Shown here: positions 1 through 10,913 of the stretch, piece by piece | How positions within the stretch are numbered: the first letter of the stretch is position 1 | Layout of the letters: each line of letters begins with the position of its first letter | Origin: Oopsacas minuta | Lineage: Eukaryota > Porifera > Hexactinellida > Lyssacinosida > Leucopsacidae | Length of the DNA: 64,000 nucleotides | Reading direction: 5' to 3' | Assembly (NCBI GenBank): GCA_024704765.1 | Contig: JAKMXF010000222.1 | Span: 1,740,400-1,804,399 of the forward strand | Position numbers and translations under genes: made by a program | The notes under the pieces: generated by a model | The model's input: only the letters and a program-made list of their open reading frames with translations | What the model was told of the DNA's origin: nothing | Databases searched by the model: none

Positions 1-358
1 ATTTGAATAGAATACTATTACAGAAATCTATACAGTCATAGTTGCTTTATCTGACCCGCTTATTATGAATCAATTCCCATATTCCCATAGGATTCGCATT
101 AAATTCAGTTCGCTTAACCCTAATAAATTAGTGTTCTGATTCATTACGCTCCTAATTAACACATAGACGTAATCAGCGGATATGAAGTCCCTTTATTATG
201 TACAAGATTTTGGTCCGTGGGGGTTCACAATAGGCGATCCAGTAAGTGTCTCATGTCGTGAAGCGAGGCGACTTAGTATAGTAAGTGAAAAGAATCGAAA
301 TAGTATGTATAATAATAAAATCGACATCAGTGTTAACAATTTTCGCAAATTGATCAAA
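1..358. other. Left edge, no gene seen
   Basis: This AT-rich stretch lies just downstream of the COP1-like stop codon, so it probably holds that gene's 3' untranslated region. The short open frames here overlap the COP1-like last exon on the other strand or have no family resemblance. Confidence 0.4.
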
Positions 359-1744
359 TTAAATAGTAGGATGAGTAGATTGAGCACTGTCCAGTCGAAA
401 TAAGGTTATGTATCCCGCAGAGTTGGCAGCTAACAAGTACTCTCCTGTGTGGTCAAACGTGACAGAAGATACAAAAGTCTGTGGGATAGGACTGTAGAGA
501 AACCGGTTACATACAGGCACTGAAGACTTCTTATTGTACACATACACTCTGTTATCCTCTGAGCCTACAGCTATCAGTTCAGATGTAGAAGATAGACCTG
601 TAAAGTTTCGGTTATTCTTATGAGACGAATATTCTCCGACACAATCTCCTGCTTCAGACCAGCAGCACACTTTAGAGTCAATCCCTGATGAGATTATGTG
701 CTCGCCACTTAGAGAGACATAGGAGACTGCTTTGTTGTGACGTGATCTTGTGAATTGGAGGATTGGTTTCTTGGAGTTACGTATGTCGTATAGTGTGATT
801 GATCTATCAGCACAGGTTACGCATAGTTCGGTAGGCTTGCGAAATTTAACACAGGTCGTGCTATCTACCATCTTAAGACGCGTGACTACCCACGCCCTAA
901 GAAAATAAAACATGTATCTTCACCATTAGTTGTATCTGTGAGTAGCCCAATAGAGAGCTGTGTTACCTTACATTTTGTGGAATATCCTCCTGTCTATTAT
1001 GGCTGCTGTGCCATCGTGAGAGGCAGAGGCTAAGAGACCAGGTTGTTGTACGTGAGAGTCAATGGACCAAACTTTGCCGGGGAAAGATGCAATTTCTATG
1101 GGGTCCTTCTTGCGAGATTCAATCGCGAAACTCTTCACAATTCCGTCGTAGCAGCCAGCGAATAAATTGTCAGAATCATTTGAGAATATTACACTTGAAA
1201 TCTGAATAAGCAGGAATATGTAAAACACAACAAATGTATATTATGAATTTTCTACTCATAAATAGGTACGAACATTCACCTTAGAATTTGCGTAAACTTG
1301 CCAAAATGCTCGAGGAGGTTCTGGGTGGTTTAATGCCACAGAGTTTGCAAAGTCATACAACATCAAGTATTTATTGATTCCGCCAGTCGCGTATTGAGTG
1401 TTAGAATTGTTGAATGAAATAGAGCTGATAATATCTGAACAACCTTTATAACAGTGAACTTCATCCATGGTTAACGCTGGAGAATCAGGGGAGGGGGCTA
1501 TTTGACAAATTTCAATATGATCAATACCTAAAGAAAAAATAGTAAAAGATAATACTCACAGGAGTTGACTCTACTTCTATTCATTCAATCGAAGTAGAGT
1601 CAACTCCCGTGAGCTTCGAGATACTGGAGTTGAATGTATGTATATATTTAATAGAAACTAACCATCTTCTCCACTGCGATATCTTTTTGGTTGAGAAGAG
1701 TAGTTAGGAGAATTATGCCTCTTCAGGTTCATAGGTTGAGACAT
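359..1744 (-). CDS. COP1: COP1-type WD40 protein lacking RING and coiled coil
   Basis: Four exons join in frame: 1744-1663, 1527-1280, 1201-972 and 896-359, giving 365 residues. Each donor (GTTAGT, GTGAAT, GTAAGG) and acceptor fits its phase. The product matches the C-terminal seven-bladed WD40 propeller of COP1/RFWD2, the part of this E3 ligase that binds substrates. Diagnostic stretches are NSKISSVIFS, GKVWSID, HNKAVSYVSL, NRNFTGL and GSEDNRVYVY. From memory, the plant COP1 pocket residues W467, K550 and F595 line up with the W of KVWSID, the K of HNKAVSY and the F of RNFTGL. Animal COP1 is about 730 residues and starts with a RING and coiled coil. Here the first exon encodes only about 27 polar residues starting MSQPMNLKRHNS, and the upstream gene CDC45 ends 230 bp away, leaving no room for the missing half. 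The start could still be an internal exon if distant splicing occurs. Confidence 0.82.
1561..1607. repeat. Perfect 17-bp inverted repeat in COP1-like intron 1
   Basis: Arms at 1561-1577 and 1591-1607 (GGAGTTGACTCTACTTC and its exact complement) flank a 13-base loop. The arm begins like the end of the 38621-38810 miniature element, so this is probably a folded remnant of that family. Confidence 0.7.
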
Positions 1745-1974
1745 GAGTAATTTTGGATAATTTTTGGGAGATGCTAATTTTGTCAAACAAATTGGAGAAT
1801 AATTAAATTTAAATTTTTGTTGCAATTTTAAATTACTTAATGTGAATGCAGTTCGTATTGAGCAATGCTAAAAAGACATACTACAAGTTTGTAGCAATAT
1901 TCACAGGAATAGCGCACTATCAGTGCCTCAATTCAAAAGTTACTGTAGTGACCAGGTTGTAACCTCTTAAAGAA

Positions 1975-4900
1975 TCAAGAAACAGACTCAGATAAAAGTA
2001 ACTCTAGATGATCCAAGAACTTACTCCTTTCCTCAAGTTTAACCTCTATTATACATGGATCTAGTTGATCAGTGATAGCCTCAGCATCCAACCGCTCGCT
2101 GGTGTATTTAAACGCTCTCCCTAAGTCGTTCTTGTTGTCATCAGATGCGATAGGAGGGAGGCCCAGGAGGAGACAGTATCCCTGTGGATGATAAGAGGGA
2201 GCAGACAGAACAAAGGGTAGATTACGTGATCTTTTGCTAAGTAAGCTCCAGGAGTGTCTAATGAAGAGCGCCAGCCTCCGGAGTACAAGGGGGGTGGAGA
2301 GGAGACGCACTCCTGGAGTAGATTCATCTAAACATGCGTACATAAATGTTCCAAGGCAGATGACAAGCCTACGGTCCATACAGCTCTGTATCTACGGGAA
2401 TATTATACAATACAATCCACATTGTAAAGTTCTTAAACAATCCTGTATTTATAGCTAGTGAGAATAGCAATACACTAATGGATTGGTAGATAATTATATA
2501 ATTACAGTAATACTTACAAATCGTTAACTTCGCATTGATGTTTACAGCAATAAATTAATTAGGATACATGCCGTAACTCTGATAATCACATGGTGGATAT
2601 AGACATGCTCTTAACTAAGAATTCGAAAGAATTGGCAGGCTATTTCTCGCGGAAAGCATGATTAAATTTAAAATACTCCTCTTCTATTATTTGCATTAAA
2701 TTTCGAGATCTATATACTTTTGATTAATATTATAATATATAAAATTGTAAATCATTCACACACATTTTTGCGGTGAATGATTGCATTCTCGTAAAATTCC
2801 TGTCATAATTAAATAAATATTCACTGTAAGTTGTACCTTACCTGAGCGCGCATCAAAGATTGTACAATCTTAGCTTGTTCTATTCCTTGAAGTACTAGGC
2901 GCATGCTATCTCTTGCTAGAGCATCTTGTGCTATCAAAAAGTTATTACTTGAGAAATCAGTTTCTGTAGTAGTGCTAGAAGAGGGAGTTTCGTTCTCAGT
3001 ATTTCGTGTTGATTCAATGAGTGCAGCACAAGCTATGGCCATGTCAGCAGCAGAGAGCTTAGCTCTGTATCCATAAGCAGCATTGAAGGAGCCATAAGTA
3101 AGGTCGGATAGACCATACTTACTAGAAAGCTTCTCAAACAGAGACGGAACTTTCTCCCTCAATTGGAAATCCATAGCAGAGTACTTCTGTTGACTCTCTG
3201 TTATAGGTAGACCCATATCAGCTAGACACTCCAGCATGCGGTCTCTGCCTTTCTGGGTCCAGAGACGGAATCTACACGTAGTGTAGTCTGAACTGATCAT
3301 GCTGTCAAAAAAGGTCCAATGGCGATGAAGACAGAGTTTGAGCTCGTTTGAGAAAGAGAGTCTCAGGCCGTGTTCAGGAGCCCCACTGCTTCCGCTTGCT
3401 CCTCCGCTATCGGTTGAGTCTCTAGAGGACAGAGTAGAGGTGAAATCTATATTATTAAATCTCAATTGTTGTTTGTCTGTCTGTTTGTTTGTCCGTTGTT
3501 AAGGAAAGGATTTACGGTATGCAATTTTGAAATAATCGCCTAACTATGTATTTATCGTGTTTATCAAGGAAGTAAATAGAATTCAATAAAACTTCACTAA
3601 ATATATCGCACATGCTGAATCCGATTTTCACACTTTTGGATTAATCATATGTAAATTTATTGTTGTATGAATATAAAGTAAACAAATTATCCAAATCTCA
3701 AAATATACGTACAGGCTTGCTCTAAACGACTACCCAGGGGTAACTACGCTGAATCCGAATTTCGCAAGTTTCTCATATGTAAATTTGTTGTTGTTTTTAT
3801 GATTATACAGTAAACAAATTGTTGAAATATTAATTTATCAATTCAATTTTGCAATTTTAGACTTTGCTAAATTCTAGGCACGAAGTGCCGAGTTCCATGC
3901 GAACACAAACTTTTCGCAACCCCGCAGCGTGAGCAAGCGAACCGGCTCGTGTATTAGAAAGTTCCAGAATAGTAAACAACTTTTAAAGCTTAGGGTTATT
4001 ATAAAAGAGACGAACAATCATTTAATCAAAATAAGAACTTGCGATAACAAGAGTGATACAGAGAAGCATTCTCGAAGCGATAATTGAAATATCCAAAATG
4101 GTCGTTCTGAAGTATTCTCCGAGGAGATGGAAGATAAGATACTTAATTTCCAATTATGTGAATACTGATATCCAAGGTTGCAACCGAATAGTTAAATATT
4201 CGGTTGCAACCTTGGATTAATCATTCGTATTTAAAAATTAAATCTAAACATCATAGTGCAGTGTAAATTTGCATGTATTAACTACATATCTGCAATAGGA
4301 ATCTACTGCTATACTGCTTTTTAGCTAATTGTACAATGAACTAAATTCGGTAGTTAACTGCAACAGAACCAAAGATACCTGAATTTATTATGTCTAGCTA
4401 CATGATGTTGCAACTGCTGTACTTCTGATACATACTTCTCCTTACCCACACGCTGATGCAAATACTGATCTGTTAGACCTATGATACCCCACCAAAGTAC
4501 CTGAGGACCATCTTTACTCAGTTTCCATGCTGTGTCATACAACACAAGAGAACAACAGGTGTCATAATAGGAGAACTCGTAGTAACGGAATAGCAGATCC
4601 TCTCTCTTGTGTTCCCATTCTCTCCTCTTACGCCTACCAGCTCCTGGACCTCTACGTTGTCTCTTGGTTCTTGGTTCTAACGAATCTTCCTCTACATCTA
4701 GCTCAGAGTCAGAGGGAGCTGAGGAGGAGGATATGGGCTCTGGTTCTCCTCTTTCTTCATTTCGGTTTATCTGAAAAATATAATTAACTTCTTAAACACA
4801 AGAACAGCTGTTACTTTTATTACAAACGGAGAAGATTCAAAAGTGCCAGGTCTCCCAAAAATCATAAAAAATTATCACTTTTACTAGAATGAATACTAAA

Positions 4901-5858
4901 AGTTATCATTTCAACTATCAAGTATGCAACTTATCAATTTCTGAGTTGCTCTATAAACCAATGTTCTCAACCAATTTTATACAATTACTCCTTGATGAAG
5001 TGACATTACATCTGATCCCCCTCGCTAATCCGAACAGCACTATTTCAATTACAAAATATTCTCGTTCTGATTAGTAAAATGCATAGAAACAATACTATAA
5101 GATTTAGAAATTTTCGAAAGTTGTACAAAAGATGACAAGGCTTCGGAGCTTCTAACATGTGTAATAGTATTATGTATTCGTCCGCAGTAGAATTGGATAT
5201 AAGTAGTTCTTTTTGAAATTTTAGAATATTCCAAAGGTTGCATAATTTTAGGCCCTGTTAGGATTAGTGAGGTTATACATTGCGCATATAAGATTCAAAA
5301 AGCCCCAAGCTAGTACACAGAATAGTACTTTTGACTCATAGAAATAATTTCGTTTTGGATAAATAAATGTATCCAGAAACTTCTAGTAAAGTGCCTGGTT
5401 GAGAACTATAACCTATACTACTAATTAGATTATATATAATTACGAGAGCATACTTCATCAAGCTTTGGAATGTTTACTGTATCCCCTTCCCTGATAACTA
5501 TCTTCACTTGGTCAGATCCGTAGACATTGTCTAAATCGAGTGGTCTGTGGCTGTCTATCACGAATATTGGCAAAAGTGGATTTTCTGTGAGTGACAGTGC
5601 TTCCTGAAGAGGTGTTACAGCACCACAATTGATAGTGACAACGGAAGTAGCTTGAGAATGATGTTTCTGGAAAGCATCAGTTAGATCTTGCAATGAGGTG
5701 ACTGGTATCAGTGTGTACATAACTCCATCTGCTTGTAACAGAATTTGTAAGATTTTGCTAGCACACAAACTGTCTACATCGTTTGCAGCTAGGATTAGAA
5801 CTCGGCCCCGTTTCAATACTTGATAGAAATTCTGCTTCAGGTTGTCTGAAATGAGCAT
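1975..5858 (-). CDS. CDC45: CDC45, replicative helicase subunit
   Basis: Four exons, 5858-5454, 4770-4379, 3421-2842 and 2391-1975, join in frame to 597 residues; human CDC45 has 566. CDC45 is a subunit of the CMG (Cdc45-MCM2-7-GINS) helicase at replication forks. Residues 1-135 form the inactive DHH-like domain (MLISDNLKQNFYQVLKRGRV, then AANDVDSLCASKIL, INCGA and IDSHRPLDLDNVYG). Exon 2 carries an acidic, serine-rich stretch and a basic patch (KRQRRGPGAGRRKRREWEH), then DTAWKLSKDGPQVLWWGIIG and VARHN. Exon 3 has LADMGLPITESQQKYSAMD. Exon 4 ends with the conserved GRAF, VIELK-like and RSKFLD motifs. The start ATG follows a splice acceptor directly (TTTGCTACAG then ATG), so an untranslated upstream exon or trans-spliced leader is likely. 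A Helitron-like element lies in intron 3. Confidence 0.93.
3446..3949 (+). mobile_element. Helitron-like non-autonomous element, copy 1
   Basis: The element begins TCTATATTATTAAATCTCAA, preceded by A, and ends at GGCTCG, followed by T. A GAGC/GCTC hairpin lies just before the 3' end. Copies elsewhere in the window share both ends. It sits in CDC45 intron 3, 22 bases from the exon 3 acceptor AG (3422-3423). A 5' TC, a 3' hairpin and A/T flanks are Helitron traits, but the terminal CTCG differs from the usual CTRR. No protein is encoded. Confidence 0.65.
4170..4217. repeat. Perfect 21-bp inverted repeat
   Basis: Arms at 4170-4190 and 4197-4217 (ATCCAAGGTTGCAACCGAATA and its complement) are separated by six bases. 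It lies in CDC45 intron 2. The arm sequence also forms the termini of the element at 40556-40708, so this looks like a collapsed copy of that family. Confidence 0.75.
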
Positions 5859-6933
5859 CTGTAGCAAACAGAAAAATTCACTTGATTTAGCTATGAATAG
5901 CTATACCATACACGTAGTTCCATTTTACAACATATTTTGTTGAAATTTTATATATTTACCAGACATGTATGTAGTCAGCAGTAGTATATCTTGGAGCATG
6001 TTACTCAATTATCATAGATTAGCTGGAATGATGTAGCAATGCATCATTACTGAAATATTTGAATCAAATTACAAACAGTAAGATATCGGCTCGCTTATGC
6101 GCGACATCTTACCCTCTTAAGTCTTAAAGATGTGCGACGTCCGTCCGTCAGTCCTCCCGCGCAATTGGTGCTCATATATATATACTTTGGGGTGTAGCTT
6201 TACACCTGGGGTATGAATTTTGAATTCACAACCTTTTAGTGATTAATCTTATTTTCACACTTTTCTATGTACATCGGGTTTTTTGCCCCAAAAATGCACA
6301 GAAAAAGAGGTAAAATAACCCGTTTCAAGACTAAACCATTAATTCATTGTATGCTTCGAGGGTTAAATTATTAGTCTTTACGTTCACTCTATGTATAATA
6401 AGTATAATAACTAAATTATCAATGTTTAATCATTTTGGACAATGAAAATTTCACTCAAAATCGGGTAATTTTATCAAATAAGACATTAATATGAGCAAGA
6501 TATAGGCGGCAAAATAACTCGAAAGAAAATAATCAGGGAAACAGTTACAAGGGGTTGGTAAGTATGCATTATACACTAGTGAATAATTTTCTTGGGAACA
6601 CTATTCACTGTGACACGGTTGAAGCGAAATTTTCACAGTTTGTTGGCGTTCGTATCAATGACAGTCCACTGTATATCTAGAGCATAAAGAGAAGATATTG
6701 CAATGTAAACCTTCACTCAAGTGAATAAAAATGGTATTTTATAATAAAAATAATAAACGTAAATACTCTACCTATGTATACATTATTAATTCCTAATCGG
6801 TTTATGCTCATAAAGCAGCAAAGTAATCTACTATTTATCTACAACACACCTTTATCGCACACGTAGTAATAGGAAGTTATACAGGAGCGTAGCAAGCGAG
6901 AGAAGTATATACAACATACAAACTGATATACAG
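5859..6933. other. Gap between CDC45 and USP gene, repeats only
   Basis: No coding signal is visible. Bases about 6077-6290 are a diverged copy of the dispersed family with the phrase gTGATTAATC followed by TTTTCACAC. Bases about 6570-6625 share an end sequence (TGTCACAGTGAATAGTGTTC, in reverse) with 11060-11100, marking another repeat. Confidence 0.5.
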
Positions 6934-9900
6934 CTATACAAGATGGTCCCATACTATCTTCATTGTACCAGGCTTGTCGGTAGGTTGAGTATCAGAATTG
7001 CAAGCATCCAGATTGTTATCTGTTTGATTAGAGTTGTTGGTAGAGACAATCTGCCCTGAAATTTCTTTAGATACAACATTGTCTTCCTCAGGAGCTATAG
7101 GATTAGTACTTACTTGTGAAGTACACGGATTGTCTGGGTAGTAGTCCTCGCTGAATTCATTAAAGTCTATCATGTATGTATTTTTGAGAAAAGGGTTTAC
7201 GCTAGGTCCTGTTACAGTAGCGGGAGCAGGACCGTAGAATAACTTAGTAGCTTCCTCTCTCTGTATTCTCTCTATTATCAGTTTAACCAGTTTACTATCA
7301 TTCTCGTTATCTCCTAGCTCAGTAGCTACATTGAGTGGAGGAGGTATATCTCCTCTCTTATGGTAAATAAGAATATAAGCTTCTTTAGTAGTGTCTGATT
7401 GTCCCTCCGGACTGATAACTTCAACTTTATGATCATTAAAATATCTCCACTCGTGAGTTGTCGGGTGCTTAGTGTAAGCAGTGTAGTGGCCACCGTGTAA
7501 CCCTCCGAAATGACAGACACAGCTGATTAAGTCGTATTCAGGGATATTTACTACTGAGGGTTCTGTGACGTCAGAAGAGAACACATAACTACTAAAATCA
7601 GCTGATGAGAAGGGGAAGTTGACAGGAGCATCTATCTTATCTCCTTGACTACCGTGGAATGCGAATCTCTTCAAATGTACAATCAGTGTTGTAGGGAGCT
7701 CCTTGATGCGGATAAACTTCTCTACTGATTTATTATCTTGACAAGTAGGACAGAACCACATATTCTCTGGACCAAGGATCTCCGATTGAGAGAAAGCGTC
7801 TAAACAGTCTGAAAGGGATAGAGGCTCCCTCCTCTCCTCCACCAGTGACACGTGCTCATTCTTCTGGCCAGCACTCTCAATAACAGAGTCAGGAATATCA
7901 CCAAAATCGACCTAAGTACATTGATAAAGAACTAATGAGGATATAAGTATAATTAATAATTCTTACAAAGATGCGATCTGATGGACGTATGATGACGTCA
8001 CTGAAATCTGCAGCAACTTGTCTGGTGTCCTGTAGATCATCAGTTAGACTAATTTGAAAGCTGTCATTCCTAAGAAATAGAGAAGGACGAGGTAGTTCTG
8101 TTACCCAAGAGAACAGCTGATACCCCTTCAAGTGGTTATCTACCTCCATTAGACAGGGGTGTGAGAATGTTTTGTACTTGTTATGTCTCAGATGATTATC
8201 AGTAGAGTCAGTAGGTAGTAAATGTCTGAATATCACAAATGCGGGTATCCTCTTGGTCTCAGGACAGTATGTCTGTAGCTGAGGATAGGGAATGAATGAG
8301 TCTGTAGTAGTAGCTTCTGAGCATACAGGACATGGTGTATCACCTGATTCAGTCACTCGTGAACAGTTCAGACTAAGACATGTCTCACAGAGGGTACATC
8401 CACAAGTGGGGTGTACCAGGAGATCAGTGTCTTGCATGTCTTCAAGACAGATAGCACAGGAGTGGTAGGATAGAGATGCTGCATTAACAGAGGGATTAGT
8501 CTTGTCTGTTTGTTCAGACGGTACATGTTGCATCTCTGTGGTAGTACTCACTACTCCATTGAGACCAGATGCCAGAGGTTTCTTAAGAGCTGACTCATTA
8601 GCAGGACTAGATACTCTCTCTCCCATCTCTAGACTACTAGATGTAGTAACCTTCAACTCTATAGCGTAGACAGATCTAAAGTCATCTTTTATGTAAGAGA
8701 CAAGCAAGGCATCTTGGAGTAGTCGTTGAGGAGCTTTCCCTCCAACTTCCACTATGGCTACATTTTCAGGTGAAATATCAAGATTAATCAGCTGTAGCAG
8801 AGCTTTCTTAAGGTCTGCAACATTCTGGTTCTTGTATACAGTTACCAGACACTCTGTCACTGAGATTAGAGTCCCGTCAGCTGCTAGAGAATCATTTTTT
8901 GAGTGTACAGGGTTCAAAGGACACCACGTTATCTTGAACTAAAATATGAAGCGTTAATAATATATTATGTATTATATTATAAGGCCACTGTTAGTGAAAA
9001 CTTGTTTCAGCTCCACGGCCCGCATTAAGTTTACCTGATGCATGAATATTGTCATATTTCACAACGAACATATCTTGAAGTAGAGTCATTGAAATTCTTG
9101 CATGAATTGGCCGCTTTGTATTATGAAAACCTCATAAAAATAATCAGATAACGATGATAAAATGGCGCCAAATGGATATCATGTGGAGTATAATCGAAAC
9201 CTGTTTCTCATTATTAACAGGGAATAATACAAGGATTATAACTTACCTGTCTCTCAAACCCCCTGGGGAGAGGAACAGAGAGAAAGAAGAACGGTTCCTC
9301 CAATACAGTCTCATTTCTACACTCACAACAAGTAACTTTTGTAGAGAATTTGCCTTTAAAAGTAGTCTCAACTACAGTATCACCATTAAGTGTAGTATAT
9401 TGCTCTAATCTGGGAGATTTCCTAGAAGGTTCAGTAGAATCAGAGTCATCTCGTAGGCTAGATTGTCTCACTCGTCCTGACCTGAGTACAACATTCATGT
9501 GGTCAAGAAACACACCCATAAACTCCTGACAGTCATGAGCCTTATACCCTCTGAAAGGGTGGAAAGCTTCTCCTAGGAGAGCTTTGAATGCAGTTGGTGT
9601 TAGATACGTGTATTTACCCGACCAGACAGAGCGAGCTAGTTTAGAGTAAACATTGAAAAGTAGAGTGTCAACATGTTCCAGTATCTTGTCCAGATCCTTG
9701 CTGTCAAGTTCTTCTGTTACTCCTGGACAATGCTCTAACACTGATGGAACCACATTAGTGAAATACTCAGTTAGTTGTGGTACACTTAATAGAGCCTGTA
9801 TCCCAGCATTCATGTAGCAGGTGTTCCCTAGGTTACGCAGTCCGCACACTCCAGGATATGCGTTCACATCTTCCAGGAAGGGGGGATCAGATTGTTCAGA

Positions 9901-10077
9901 AAGGAGAACATTCTCTACTCTACCCGTGTCCATTACGGGAGGTTCGTGTAAAATGTCGTGAGCAACTTTTCCAATCTCTTCGTCAGTCATCTGTGGCTTG
10001 AAATCTTCTGGGCTTAGTCCAGGTGCGTAATTGCTCTCATTCCACTCGTTATCTTCGCTTGGAGAGTCCATAGCCAT
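6934..10077 (-). CDS. USP4/11/15-type deubiquitinase with RING-like insert
   Basis: Exons 10077-9247, 8938-7967 and 7911-6934, all phase 0, give 926 residues. The product is a cysteine protease that removes ubiquitin. The Cys box is NLGNTCYMN (C87), the QDE-like box AHDCQEFMGVFLDHMN, the His box LHGGHYTAY (H743), and WRYFNDHKV carries the third catalytic position as Asn followed by Asp. The zinc-ribbon pairs are CCEC and CPTC. As in USP4/11/15, the catalytic domain is split by an insert that starts with a ubiquitin-like fold (residues about 280-390, e.g. VADLKKALLQLINL). Unusually, residues 438-483 then show CAIC, CGCTLCETC and CPVC, spaced like an all-cysteine (C4C4) RING. No N-terminal DUSP or UBL domain is present; the first residues are acidic and polar. 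The start is the first of two close ATGs. The C-terminal 150 residues are low complexity. Confidence 0.9.
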
Positions 10078-10646
10078 CACGAGAGTATGGCAAATGTAAT
10101 GTGATGCTAATAAATCTGTAACTAAATAAGAATTGATAAACTTCGAATTCGGATTTTAGTGTTTCCTAAGTTATGATTATATAATTATGGGAACGACGTG
10201 TTCAACTTCGGGATTATTAAATATGGTCGTTTGCCAACATTTAAGCCATAGACGTGATGTTTTAAGAAAGCAGAAAGTAAACTGGAGTGGTGAGGCTCAC
10301 TATTTACGTATCTGAGTTATATACAAACATAAATTCACTTATCCCCATACTGTCCATACATATATCTAGACCTACACAAATAAGTAGAATAGTAATAAAT
10401 GTAAGGTCCTAATCAGAAAATTAGCAATTCTAGTTATCTACTATTCACTACTGTATGCCAATTATATAAATCCTGAGTTGTGTTGTCAATGAACTCGTCG
10501 ATGATATGACATACATACAGGATGCTAACGTCATTGCAGCATCTTCATGAACAGTCAGTACAGAAGTGGTTCAAAAATTCTGTTGAGTTTGTGAGTTCGA
10601 AAGTATGTGTATTCTGCCGCAACATACTGAAGACTCTTAATTAACC

Positions 10647-10913
10647 TTACATGTCGTCACAGGTAGACCGTAGACACACATATAGCACATAAAACATATT
10701 GAGATTGGGTAGCAGAAACTTCAGTGACTCTTCCTTAGTAAACGCTTTTCTAAGAGTAAAAATCTCTTTACTCATGCATTTATAGAGGAAACCAGTTATT
10801 TCTCGCAAACAAAATTGCAAAAGTTTACTAAGAAATTTATCTCCATTATAGCATTCTGCGAGCGTAGCGTGTCGTCTTCCAAACTTGAATACAACAGGAT
10901 TATTGTATGACAT
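10647..10913 (-). CDS. Hypothetical 88-codon ORF, possible first exon
   Basis: It starts with ATG and reads MSYNNPVVFKFGRR. The middle is helical (DKFLSKLLQFCLREITGFLY), which recalls peroxin-11 only faintly. A strong donor (GACAT then GTAAGG) lies just before the stop, so it could be a first coding exon. Its phase does not match any acceptor before the USP start at 10077, so it does not splice directly to that gene. No family is assigned. Confidence 0.2.
   Translation of the reverse strand: MSYNNPVVFKFGRRHATLAECYNGDKFLSKLLQFCLREITGFLYKCMSKEIFTLRKAFTKEESLKFLLPNLNMFYVLYVCLRSTCDDM

Noticed and set aside
182-403. Plus-strand open frame of 73 codons at the left edge
   Set aside because: It overlaps the end of the COP1-like gene antisense and has no family resemblance.
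359-1744. First impression of a generic WD40 protein such as EIPR1/TSSC1
   Set aside because: The order and wording of the blades (HNKAVSYVSL, NRNFTGL, GSEDNRVYVY) fit COP1 specifically.
2121-2458. Overlapping open frames inside CDC45 exon 4
   Set aside because: They are other-frame readings of a conserved coding exon.
10647-10913. Joining the 88-codon ORF to the USP gene as its N-terminus
   Set aside because: The ORF's donor leaves two bases of a codon, but the acceptors upstream of the USP start need one base; frames do not match.
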